Assembly (NCBI GenBank): GCA_011525365.1
Contig: WTGQ01000002.1
Span: 409,064-473,063 of the forward strand
Direction: 5' to 3'
DNA: 64,000 bases
Source of the DNA: Acidobacteriota bacterium
GTDB lineage: Bacteria > Acidobacteriota > Thermoanaerobaculia > Multivoradales > Multivoraceae
In this document: positions 24,187-32,778 of the stretch, piece after piece
Numbering within the stretch: the stretch's first letter is position 1
How the letters are laid out: every line of letters starts with the position of its first letter
Translations under genes and position numbers: made by a program
The notes under the pieces: model-generated
Seen by the model: only the letters and a program-made list of their open reading frames with translations
Databases searched by the model: none
Told to the model about the DNA's origin: nothing

Positions 24187-27100
24187 CTACTTGTTCAGGG
24201 TCTCGTCCAGGTTCATCAACTGGCTCGCCAGCATCGTCCAGGCCGCGGACTCGTCGAGCGGCAGTCCGGCGTCGTGGGCCGACTCGCCGACATCGACGAG
24301 CTGTCTGGCCGCCGCCTCGTCGCCGCCGTAGAGGTCGATCAGGCCGTCGTAGGTCTGCCTGGCTACGGCTCGCTCGGCGTCTCCGAAGCCCCGCGCCAGC
24401 AGCCGCGTCGTGACGTAGTCGAGCCGGCGGTCGAAGTCGTCGCCGGCTTCGCGCATCGCTCGCTGGGCCAGAAAGCGCGACGCCTCGACGAACTGGGTGT
24501 CATTCATCGTGACCAGCGCCTGGAGCGGCGTGTTCGTCCGTTCGCGGCGAACCACCGAGTGCTCGCGGTTGCCGGCATCGAAGATCGTCATCGACGGCGG
24601 CGGCGCGGCGCGCTTCCAGAACGTGTAGAGGCTTCGCCGGTAGAGCTTGTCTCCCGAGTCCCGCTGGTAACGGTACGTGTTGCTCGAGTTCATCGCCACC
24701 CGCTGCCAGTGCCCTTCCGGCTGGTACGGCTTGACGCTCGGGCCGCCGATCGTGCGCACCAGCAGTCCGCTGGCCGCGAGCGCCGTGTCACGGACCATCT
24801 CCGCGTCCATGCGGAAACGCGGGCCACGCGAGAGCAGCCGGTTGTCCGGGTCCTGCTCCAGCTTTTGCGGCGTGACGGTGGCCGCCTGCCGGTAGGTCGA
24901 CGACGTCACCAGCCGCCGGAAGAAGCCCTTGACGTCCCAGTCCGATTCCCGGAACTCGGTCGCCAGATAGTCGAGGAGCTCGGGGTGCGACGGCACGTCG
25001 CCCTGGGCGCCGAAGTCCTCGCTGGTGACGACGAGCCCGGTGCCGAAGACCTGCTGCCAGAAGCGGTTCACGGTGACCCGTGCCATCAGCGGGTTCGTCT
25101 CGTCCACCAGCCAGTGGGCGAGGCCCAGCCGGTTGCGGGGCAGGTCCTCCGGCATCGGCGGCAGCGCGGCCGGGGTTGTAGCGAGGACGCGCTCCCGCGG
25201 CTGGTCGTACATGCCGCGGTAGAGGACGTGGGCGGCCGGCTCGCTGCCCGGGAGTTCCTGCATGACATGGGTGACTGTGCCGCGGCGACGGAGTTCCCGC
25301 CACTCGGCGTCGATCTCGAGTCTGCGGGTGGCGAGGCGGCGGTACTCCTCGTCGTTCGTGTTGACGTAGCTCAGGAGCAGGGCCTGTCGCTCGCCGGCAC
25401 TCAGCTCTGTCTCACGCTTTGCGGCGGCGGCCCGGATCGCGCTCCACTCCGAGACAACGCGTGCCTCTTCGACCGACAGGACGCGGTCGAAGACGCGTAC
25501 ATCGGCGACGCCCCCGCCGGCGAAGTACTGGGCGCTGCCCTCCGTTCGCCGATCGTGGCGGCCCAGGTAGAAGGGGCGGTCAGTGCGGATGCGGCCCTGG
25601 ACCTTGGCGAAGAACTCGCTGCCCTGTTCGGGAACGCGGTCGCCGTCGCGGTAGATGTGCAGCCCGCCGCGCTCGCCGGAGCCGTCGTGTGTGAAGACGA
25701 TGTGCGTCCACTCGCCTGGGGTGAGCCGCTGCGTGTTGTTGGGGTTGATCGACACGCTGGTCGCCCCCCGGCCCGGACCGGCGCGGTCTCCCCTGAGGCG
25801 GAAGTACAGCTCGCGCGCTCCGAGCGTGACCTGCCAGCCGCGGTCGGCGTCGTGGGGATCGCTCTGGCTGGCGACGGTGTAGCTGCCCTCGGCCTCGGGC
25901 ATGTAGATCCACATGGCCAGCGAGAACGGCGTATCCGTGTCGATTTCGAGCGGCGGCAGTTCGGCCGAGGTCTTGTCACCGAAGAGCAGGGCCGGCAGGC
26001 CGTTCGGCCCGGGCTCGATCCGGACCTCGCCATGAAGCGAGATCGCTTTCCGGTCACCGTCGACGATGACGGCGGGTTCGGCGCCGCCGTCGAGATCGAG
26101 ACGGAGAATCTCGGCGTCCGTGCCGAGCGGGGCGTCGAGTTCGCGGTGGGCGTCGCTCGCCAGCCAGTCGGCGAAGGCCGGCTCGGCCGCGCCGAGTCTC
26201 TCCGCCAGCGCGTCCTCGATCTCGCCGACCTCTTCGCGTAGCCGGTACCAGGTCTCGCGGTCCTCGTCCCGGGGCACGACCAGGGTCGGCGGCGGGTCGG
26301 CGATGTTGCCGTCCATCACGTACTGCGTCGTGTTCCGGAAGAACGCGGTCAGCGCGTAGAACTCCCGCTGGCTGATCGGGTCGAACTTGTGGTCGTGGCA
26401 GGTCGCGCAGCCGACGGTCAGGCCCATGAACACGCTGCCGATCGTCTCGGCGCGGTCCTTGGCGTAGATCGCCTCGTACTCCTCGATCACGACCCCGCCC
26501 TCGTTCGTCGTGATGTTGTTGCGCTGGAAGCCGGTGGCGATCAACTGGTCGAGGGTCGGTTCTGGCAGCAGGTCGCCGGCGATCTGATCGAGCGTGAACT
26601 GGTCGAACGGCTGGTTCCGGTTGAACGCCTTGATGACCCAGTCGCGGTAGGCGTACATCTCACGGTAGTTGTCGATGTGGATGCCGTGGGTGTCGCCGTA
26701 GCGGGCCGCGTCCAGCCAGTAGCGGGCCCGGTGCTCGCCCCAGTGCGGCGAGGCGAGCAGGCGGTCGACGAGCCGTTCGTAGGCGCCTTCTTCCGTGTCG
26801 TCGAGGAAGGTCGCGAGCGTGCCTGGATCGGGCGGCAGGCCGGTCAGGTCGAGGGCGGCGCGCCGCGCAAGAGTGCGGCGGTCCGCCTCCTCGGCGGGCC
26901 TGAGCTCTTCCGCTTCGAGACGCGCCAGGATGAAGCGGTCGAGTGGATCGCGTGCCCAGGCTTCGTCGTCGACCGCGGGTGGGGCCGGCCGCTCGATGGC
27001 CGCGAACGACCAGTGTTCGTCCCAGGGGGCGCCTTGCTCGATCCAGCGAGTGAGGGTCTCGATCTGCTGGCCGGACAGTGACTTCTGCGATACCTCAGGC

Positions 27101-27441
27101 GGCATCCGCCGGAGTGGGTCACTGTGGTTGATGCGGCCTACCAGCAGACTCGCGTTGATGTCGCCTGCAACGACCGCCGGGCCGCGAGGACGGTTGCTCC
27201 GGCCGGCGGGAGGCCGGGGATTGAACGCGCCGTCGCGGGTGTCGAGCCTGAGGTCGGCCTGGCGGGTCGCCTCGTCGGGACCGTGGCAGGCGAAGCAGTT
27301 GTCGGAGAGGATCGGCCGAACGTCGCGCTGGAAGTCGACGGCGGGCGACGGCTCGGCCGCGGCGGCCCACAGCGGGGCCGTGGAGCCGCAGACGACGATT
27401 GCCGCCGCTAGCACGAACAGGCGGAACGCTCTATGAGGCAT
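24187..27441 (-). CDS. PSD1 and planctomycete cytochrome C domain-containing protein
   Basis: 1084-aa secreted multidomain protein: signal peptide (RLFVLAAAIVVCGSTAPLWA), cytochrome-like domain with haem motif CFACH (residues 49-53), DUF1549 (about 150-350, with HWGEHRARYWLDAARYGDTHG), a concanavalin/laminin-G-like beta domain (about 490-690, PFSLAMWIYMPEAEG) and DUF1553 (about 760-1050, NPLMARVTVNRFWQQVFGTGLV and LTRERTNTPLQALVTMND-like region). The ATG at 27441 is chosen because it directly precedes the signal peptide; an open frame extends 86 codons further but reads into the divergent gene. First gene of the operon with DUF1501. Confidence 0.9.
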   Translation of the reverse strand: MPHRAFRLFVLAAAIVVCGSTAPLWAAAAEPSPAVDFQRDVRPILSDNCFACHGPDEATRQADLRLDTRDGAFNPRPPAGRSNRPRGPAVVAGDINASLLVGRINHSDPLRRMPPEVSQKSLSGQQIETLTRWIEQGAPWDEHWSFAAIERPAPPAVDDEAWARDPLDRFILARLEAEELRPAEEADRRTLARRAALDLTGLPPDPGTLATFLDDTEEGAYERLVDRLLASPHWGEHRARYWLDAARYGDTHGIHIDNYREMYAYRDWVIKAFNRNQPFDQFTLDQIAGDLLPEPTLDQLIATGFQRNNITTNEGGVVIEEYEAIYAKDRAETIGSVFMGLTVGCATCHDHKFDPISQREFYALTAFFRNTTQYVMDGNIADPPPTLVVPRDEDRETWYRLREEVGEIEDALAERLGAAEPAFADWLASDAHRELDAPLGTDAEILRLDLDGGAEPAVIVDGDRKAISLHGEVRIEPGPNGLPALLFGDKTSAELPPLEIDTDTPFSLAMWIYMPEAEGSYTVASQSDPHDADRGWQVTLGARELYFRLRGDRAGPGRGATSVSINPNNTQRLTPGEWTHIVFTHDGSGERGGLHIYRDGDRVPEQGSEFFAKVQGRIRTDRPFYLGRHDRRTEGSAQYFAGGGVADVRVFDRVLSVEEARVVSEWSAIRAAAAKRETELSAGERQALLLSYVNTNDEEYRRLATRRLEIDAEWRELRRRGTVTHVMQELPGSEPAAHVLYRGMYDQPRERVLATTPAALPPMPEDLPRNRLGLAHWLVDETNPLMARVTVNRFWQQVFGTGLVVTSEDFGAQGDVPSHPELLDYLATEFRESDWDVKGFFRRLVTSSTYRQAATVTPQKLEQDPDNRLLSRGPRFRMDAEMVRDTALAASGLLVRTIGGPSVKPYQPEGHWQRVAMNSSNTYRYQRDSGDKLYRRSLYTFWKRAAPPPSMTIFDAGNREHSVVRRERTNTPLQALVTMNDTQFVEASRFLAQRAMREAGDDFDRRLDYVTTRLLARGFGDAERAVARQTYDGLIDLYGGDEAAARQLVDVGESAHDAGLPLDESAAWTMLASQLMNLDETLNK

Positions 27442-27496
27442 GGATGTGCTAGAGGATAGACCACCTGCGCCCCGCTCCCGCCGAAGGGACGTGAAC

Positions 27497-28033
27497 ATGA
27501 TCGACGAAATCCTGACCTTCTGGTTCGAAGAGAACGGCCCCGAGCAGTGGTGGAGCAGCGATCCGCAGTTCGACGCGGCAATCCGCTCGCGGTTCGGAGC
27601 TCTGCACGACCGGGCGGTCCAGGGGGAGCTGCACGGCTGGCGTGACACGCCGGAGGGGCGCCTCGCGGAGATCGTCGTACTCGACCAGTTCTCGCGCAAC
27701 CTCTACCGCGACGACCCGCGCGCCTTCGCGGCCGACGGAATGGCCCTGGCGCTGGCGCAGGAGGCGGTGCGGGTCGGCGCCGATCAGGCGGTCCCGCCGG
27801 GCCAGCGGCAGTTCTTCTACATGCCCTTCGAGCACAGCGAGTCGCCGCGAATCCACGAGGCCGCCATCCCGCTGTTCGAGAGCCTCGACGACCCGGAGTT
27901 ACTGGACTTTGAACTCCGGCACAAGGCGATCATCGATCGATTCGGGCGCTACCCGCATCGCAACCGCGTGCTCGGCCGCGCCTCGACGGAGGAGGAGATC
28001 GCGTTTCTGCGGGAGCCAGGTTCGTCGTTCTGA
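27497..28033 (+). CDS. DUF924 family protein
   Basis: 178-aa soluble alpha-helical protein. The DUF924 signature is clear: ILTFWFEENGPEQWW at the start, IVVLDQFSRNLYRDDPRAF in the middle, FFYMPFEHSES, and FGRYPHRNRVLGR near the end. The family is widespread and structurally TPR-like but has no assigned biochemical role. An AGGGA Shine-Dalgarno sits about 7 nt before the ATG. The stop overlaps the start of the cytochrome lipoprotein gene (TGATG), suggesting co-expression. Confidence 0.9.
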   Translation: MIDEILTFWFEENGPEQWWSSDPQFDAAIRSRFGALHDRAVQGELHGWRDTPEGRLAEIVVLDQFSRNLYRDDPRAFAADGMALALAQEAVRVGADQAVPPGQRQFFYMPFEHSESPRIHEAAIPLFESLDDPELLDFELRHKAIIDRFGRYPHRNRVLGRASTEEEIAFLREPGSSF

Positions 28034-28536
28034 TGGGCAAGCGATCTTTCGCGGCGGTTGGAGCCGCAGTTTCGATCCTCGCCCTCGTCTCGGCGTGTTC
28101 GACAGCCGTCGTCCCGGCGCCGCCGTCCGCTCCGGTCGAGACACCGCCACCTGCAGCGCCGGAGCCTGATCCGGCCGCGCCGCAGACATCCGTTCTCGAC
28201 GGCATCTACACCGAGGCACAGGCGGAACGCGGGCGGGCCGCCTACGACGGGCACTGTGCCGAGTGCCACGGCGAAGAGCTGCGCGGTGGCGAAATGGCGC
28301 CGGGGCTGACCGGCGTGGCGTTCCGGTTCCGCTGGCGTGGGCTCAAGGTGGCCGACATCTTCGAGAGCATCGAGTCGACGATGCCGCCGGAAGAGCCGGA
28401 GACTCTCGGCGACCAGGCGTACATCGACGTCGTCGCCTTCCTGCTGGGCGCCAACGGGTACCCGGCCGGCGATCGGGAGCTGGCGGCGGACTCCAAGCTG
28501 TTGGAGGGAATTGCGGTCGAGCGGATGCCTCCGTAG
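28033..28536 (+). CDS. c-type cytochrome lipoprotein
   Basis: 167-aa monohaem cytochrome. The leader ends in a lipobox (LVSAC, Cys22), followed by a Pro/Ala-rich linker, so the haem domain would be tethered to a membrane facing the periplasm. The haem motif is CAECH (C75, C78, H79); STMPPEEP supplies a probable axial Met. The domain resembles cytochromes that accept electrons from PQQ-type dehydrogenases, two of which are encoded downstream. It overlaps DUF924 and lies 11 nt before the TonB receptor start. Confidence 0.88.
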   Translation: MGKRSFAAVGAAVSILALVSACSTAVVPAPPSAPVETPPPAAPEPDPAAPQTSVLDGIYTEAQAERGRAAYDGHCAECHGEELRGGEMAPGLTGVAFRFRWRGLKVADIFESIESTMPPEEPETLGDQAYIDVVAFLLGANGYPAGDRELAADSKLLEGIAVERMPP

Positions 28537-28547
28537 GGTTCGCCGCT

Positions 28548-30947
28548 GTGTTGAGACGCGCCGGCCTGTTTCTCCTCTGTCTCGGACTGCCCGTCCAGGC
28601 GATTTCCCAGGACGCGGGCGCGATCACCGGGACGGTGGTTGCGAGCGAAGACGGGCGTCCGGTTGCGGAAGCCGTCGTGCAGGTGGAGGGCGAGGGCGTG
28701 TCCGCGGTGACGAACGCGGTCGGCCGCTTCGAGATCAGCGATGTCCCGGTCGGCGTCGCGACGCTGGGTGTCACCGCCCGCGGCTACCTGGGGCTGAAGA
28801 TCTCGGACGTTCGAGTGTCCGCGGGAGAAGCGGCGACGGTGACCATCGAGCTGTCCGCCACCCCGAACTACCTGGAGCGCGTCCAGGTCACGGCGTCCAA
28901 GGCGCCCCTCAGCATCGGCGAGATCGCGGCGCAGGCTGACGTCGTCGAGCGCGCGGCGATCGACGAGCGTGGAGACCAGCGCCTGACGCAGGCGATTTCT
29001 CACGTCCCGGGAGTGATCGTGAGCACGCAGGCCGGCTCGTTCGAGTCCGTCCTGCTGCGCGGGCTGCCGCGCGGCGGCAACGAGTTCACGAGCACGCTGC
29101 TGCTCGTCGACGGCGTGCCGCAGACGGATTCGCGGAACAGCTCGCGGGTCATCAACCTGCCGATCCACGACGCCGACAGCATCGAAGTGGTGCGCGGTCC
29201 GAACTCGGCGCTCTACGGGCGGACCGCGATCGGCGGCGCGGTCAACGTCCGCACGGGCGAGCCGACGGCGGAGAGCCGCTACGGGCTCGACCTGACGGGT
29301 GGCGACTTCGACTACTTCAAGGGCGCGGCCCGCGCGTCGGGTCCGGTCGGCGACTGGGGCGGCTACTTCGTGTCGGGGTCCAGCGAGCAGAACGCGAGCT
29401 TCTACACGGGGACGGACGACTTCGAGGTCGACCTGACGTCGATCTTCGGCAAGCTGACCTTCGTGGCCGACGCCAGGTCCTTCGGCAAGGTCAGCGTGAA
29501 CCGGGTGAGGTCGGCGCAGAGCCTGCCGACCAACGTGCCGATCATCGGCGGGCGCTTCCTGAGCGACATCGACCCGCGCTTCGACCGGTTGAGCGACCTG
29601 AACGTGCCCGGCACGAACTACCGGCAGAAGGAGGATCGCGTCACCGCGAACTACACGCGACAGTTCACAGACCAGGTCGGCTGGGTCAACGTGCTGGGGT
29701 TCCGCGAGATCCAGTACAAGTTCATCGACTCGGGCGACATCACCGGCGCGCCCTTCGATCTGGCGGCCAGCACGCTGACCCAGTATCCGTTCGAGCTGCA
29801 GACCGACGAGGACATCTTCTACGGAGAGTCGCGCGTCGAGAGCGACTTCTCGGCCGGTGAGGTCGAGATGTCCCTGCTGCTCGGCGGCTCGTACGAGCGG
29901 ACCACCGGCTACGGCGCCGGCAACCTGATGTACACCGATGCCGACACCTTCGGCTGGCCGCTCGACTATCTGAATCCCGTCCACCCGCCGCGGTCGGAGT
30001 GGGAGTTCTTCCGCTTCGGCGGCAACGACTACAACCTGGGCGTGACCGGCTTCTTCGGTCAGTTGAACGTCGAACCGGCGAACCGCCTGACCCTGACCGC
30101 CGGCGGGCGCTACGACCGGCTGGACCTCGAGAACACGCTGACCTTCCGCGACGGCCGGCCGGTCGTGGAGGACAGCTTCGATGCCTTCAGTCCGAAGCTC
30201 GGCGCGATCGTCAAGTTGCTCCCGGAGGAGGCGGGCGCCAGCGTGAACCTCTACGCGCAGTACTCCGAGGCGTTCCTCCCGCCCCGCCGTCCGAGCGGCC
30301 TGCGCCCAGGCGACGACGAGATCGAGCTGAATCCGGAGGACATCGAGAACTTCGAGGTCGGGATCAAGAGCAGCACGCTGGACGGGCGGCTCTCGCTGGA
30401 AGCCGCCTGGTTCAACATGAACCGGAGCGGCATCGTCCATAGTGTCCGCCAGGGACCGTTCTTCGTGCCGACCAACGCCGGTGAGCACGAGTACACGGGC
30501 TTCGAGCTTGGGGCGCGCTACTCGCCGGCGTCACGTGTGACCCTCTACGCGAACGCGGCCCTCTACGACAACCGCTTCGGCGACTTCAGGATCGAGAGTT
30601 CCGGCGGCGTCGCCGACCTCACCGGCAACCGCCTGCCGATCGCCCCGGACCGGATCCTCAACGGCGGCATCGAGTTCGCGCCGGCCGACGCCTGGAAGGT
30701 CCGCGTCGACGTCAAGCACGTCGGCGACGTGATGGTCGACCGCGGCAACACCTTCGAACTCGATCCGTACACGCTGCTGGACGCCGCGGTGTCCTGGTGG
30801 GTCTCGGACGGGTTCCGCCTCACCCTGTCGGCGCACAACCTCCTCGACGAGGAGTACTACTGGAACGGCGACACCTCGCGCGCGGAGTCGGCCGACCCGG
30901 GCGCGCCGCGGCAGGTGCTGCTGGGCGCTTCGTTCTCGTTCCGCTAG
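28548..30947 (+). CDS. TonB-dependent receptor with N-terminal carboxypeptidase-regulatory domain
   Basis: 799-aa outer-membrane receptor. Order: short signal peptide (RRAGLFLLCLGLPVQAISQ), CarboxypepD_reg-like domain (GTVVASEDGRPVAEAVVQVEG, about 25-105), plug domain (LERVQVTASKAPLS through IEVVRGPNSALYGRTAIGGAVNV, about 110-235) and a 22-strand barrel ending in LGASFSFR. The GTG start is selected because it immediately precedes the signal peptide, with AGGG about 10 nt upstream. The neighbouring cytochrome and quinoprotein genes suggest uptake linked to oxidation of an organic substrate, which cannot be named. Confidence 0.93.
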   Translation: MLRRAGLFLLCLGLPVQAISQDAGAITGTVVASEDGRPVAEAVVQVEGEGVSAVTNAVGRFEISDVPVGVATLGVTARGYLGLKISDVRVSAGEAATVTIELSATPNYLERVQVTASKAPLSIGEIAAQADVVERAAIDERGDQRLTQAISHVPGVIVSTQAGSFESVLLRGLPRGGNEFTSTLLLVDGVPQTDSRNSSRVINLPIHDADSIEVVRGPNSALYGRTAIGGAVNVRTGEPTAESRYGLDLTGGDFDYFKGAARASGPVGDWGGYFVSGSSEQNASFYTGTDDFEVDLTSIFGKLTFVADARSFGKVSVNRVRSAQSLPTNVPIIGGRFLSDIDPRFDRLSDLNVPGTNYRQKEDRVTANYTRQFTDQVGWVNVLGFREIQYKFIDSGDITGAPFDLAASTLTQYPFELQTDEDIFYGESRVESDFSAGEVEMSLLLGGSYERTTGYGAGNLMYTDADTFGWPLDYLNPVHPPRSEWEFFRFGGNDYNLGVTGFFGQLNVEPANRLTLTAGGRYDRLDLENTLTFRDGRPVVEDSFDAFSPKLGAIVKLLPEEAGASVNLYAQYSEAFLPPRRPSGLRPGDDEIELNPEDIENFEVGIKSSTLDGRLSLEAAWFNMNRSGIVHSVRQGPFFVPTNAGEHEYTGFELGARYSPASRVTLYANAALYDNRFGDFRIESSGGVADLTGNRLPIAPDRILNGGIEFAPADAWKVRVDVKHVGDVMVDRGNTFELDPYTLLDAAVSWWVSDGFRLTLSAHNLLDEEYYWNGDTSRAESADPGAPRQVLLGASFSFR

Positions 30948-32710
30948 GGATAGTCCAGCGCGAACACGAACAGGTTGTTCGCGAAGCCGGGCTTGAGCTC
31001 CGGAGTTAGCCGCAGGAAGCTCGAAGTGGTCGCCGAGATGCCGGTGCTGACCGCCAGGTACTGCGTGCCGTCGACGGCGTAGGTGATCGGGTAACCGGTG
31101 ACCGGTGCGCCGAGGTTCACCTCCCACAGCACCTCACCGGTCTCCTGGCTGTAGGCCTTGAAGCGGCCGTTCACGTCGCCGCCGAAGAGCAATCCCCCGC
31201 CGGTGGCGACCAGGGAGGTCGTCGAGGCGCGCTGTTCGTGCAACCACACGGTCTTGCCGGTCTCGGCGGAGATCGCGTAGACGGTGCCGAGGTTCTCCGT
31301 GCCGGGCGCCAGTTCGTGGCGGACGCTCAGGGCGTAGTACGGGTGGGACGCGCTCGGATCGGTCGTCGTCAGCGTCGGCATGCACATGTTGCGCAGCGGG
31401 TAGTACAGCGTGTTGGTCTCCGGGCTGTAGGCGCCGGCCTCCCAGTCCTTGCCGCCGTGCATGTTCGGGCAGATCAGCCGCTCCTCCTCCAGCGCGTGGA
31501 AGATGACCTCCGGGTTCTCGGTCGCCTTGCCGGTCTCGCCGTCGATGCTCTGGATCACGTTCTGGTAGACGGTCGGCCGAGCCCAGAGGAACTCGCCCGT
31601 CTCCCGGTCGATGGAGTAGACGAGGGCCGTCTTGCCGGGGATCCCGGTGATCACCTTGCGCACCTCGCCGGGCTCGATGTTCGGGTTGATCCAGGCCACC
31701 TCGTCGGGATCCGGCGTCACCGCGGTGTCGACGATCAGGCGTTCGAACGGATGGTCGAGATCCCAGTGGTCGTTCATGTGCTGGTAGTGCCAGACGATCT
31801 CGCCGGTGTCGCCGTCGAGAGCGAGCGTCGAGTTGTGGTAGAGGTGCGTCCTGTCCGTTCCGCCCAGCATGAACTTGGGCGCCGGCGCCGTGACCGACGT
31901 GCCGGCGAAGACCAGGTTGAGCTCCGGGTCGTAGCTCGGCGGCATCCAGGAGCCGACGTGGGCTCGCTTCTCGAACGGCACGTCGCCCCAGGTCTCGTTA
32001 CCAGGCTCGCCGGGGGCGGGAATCGTGAGGCGCCGCCACAGCTCCTCGCCGGTCAACGCGTCGTGGGCCGTGATCACGCAGGCCTCGGGCCCGGCGCGCG
32101 GCGAGCAACTGCGGCCCGAGAACGCCTTGCCGTTGCCGATGATCGGGCCGGCGCCCTGGAGCGCGGGATGGACCCTGTAGTCGAGGACCATCGTCTCCCA
32201 GACCATCTTGCCGGTCTCGGCGTCGAGCGCGAACAGGTGGTCGTCGACGCTGGTGTCGATGATCAGGTTCGCGTAGATCGCGATGTTCCGGTTGTTCTGG
32301 GACAGGAAGCCGCCGACGTAGTCCTTCGCGTCCTCGGGGATCTTGCGCCGGTGCTCCCAGATCAGGTCGCCGGTCGCGGCGTCGAGGGCCTGAATCACGT
32401 CGTTGGGATTCGGCATGTACATGACGCCGCGGTAGGCGAGGGGCGTGCCGGTCTGGCTGCCGTCGTTCAGGGAGCGGGTCCACACCATCCGCAGATCGCG
32501 CACATTCTCCGGCGTGATCTGGTCGAGCGGGCTGTAGCCCCAGCCGTTCGCGGTGCGCCGCCACATGAGCCAGTCGCCCGGCGCCGGGTTCTCGAGCATC
32601 TCGTCGGTGACCGGGACGAAGGCGTCGCCGGACTGGGCGTGGACGGCGGGGCCGCCGAGGGCCACGGCCGTAACCGCGACGGCGAGTAGGTAGTGGAACC
32701 GATGCGGCAT
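30944..32710 (-). CDS. PQQ-dependent dehydrogenase-like quinoprotein
   Basis: 588-aa secreted beta-propeller. A signal peptide ending AVHAQ precedes repeated tryptophan-docking strands (MVWTRSLNDGSQTGTPLAY, ATGDLIWEHRRKIP, TGKMVWETMVLDY, TGEIVWHYQHMNDHWDLDHPF, TGKTVWLHEQRAS, TGEVLWEVNLGAPV), the pattern of alcohol/glucose dehydrogenases that bind PQQ in the periplasm. There is no fused cytochrome domain, so electrons would go to a separate carrier such as the cytochrome lipoprotein. The ATG at 32710 has an AGAGG about 10 nt upstream and precedes the signal peptide directly. Convergent with the TonB receptor. Confidence 0.9.
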   Translation of the reverse strand: MPHRFHYLLAVAVTAVALGGPAVHAQSGDAFVPVTDEMLENPAPGDWLMWRRTANGWGYSPLDQITPENVRDLRMVWTRSLNDGSQTGTPLAYRGVMYMPNPNDVIQALDAATGDLIWEHRRKIPEDAKDYVGGFLSQNNRNIAIYANLIIDTSVDDHLFALDAETGKMVWETMVLDYRVHPALQGAGPIIGNGKAFSGRSCSPRAGPEACVITAHDALTGEELWRRLTIPAPGEPGNETWGDVPFEKRAHVGSWMPPSYDPELNLVFAGTSVTAPAPKFMLGGTDRTHLYHNSTLALDGDTGEIVWHYQHMNDHWDLDHPFERLIVDTAVTPDPDEVAWINPNIEPGEVRKVITGIPGKTALVYSIDRETGEFLWARPTVYQNVIQSIDGETGKATENPEVIFHALEEERLICPNMHGGKDWEAGAYSPETNTLYYPLRNMCMPTLTTTDPSASHPYYALSVRHELAPGTENLGTVYAISAETGKTVWLHEQRASTTSLVATGGGLLFGGDVNGRFKAYSQETGEVLWEVNLGAPVTGYPITYAVDGTQYLAVSTGISATTSSFLRLTPELKPGFANNLFVFALDYP

Positions 32711-32778
32711 CGAGAACACCTCTTCCTGTCTGAGTGGAGCCGTAGAGTATGGCCCAGCGGCGGCTAAGCTAGCCGGCA

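Noticed and set aside
28242..30488. A 748-codon minus-strand open frame opposite the TonB receptor
   Set aside because: Antisense shadow of a well-supported receptor; no start context and no protein-like pattern.
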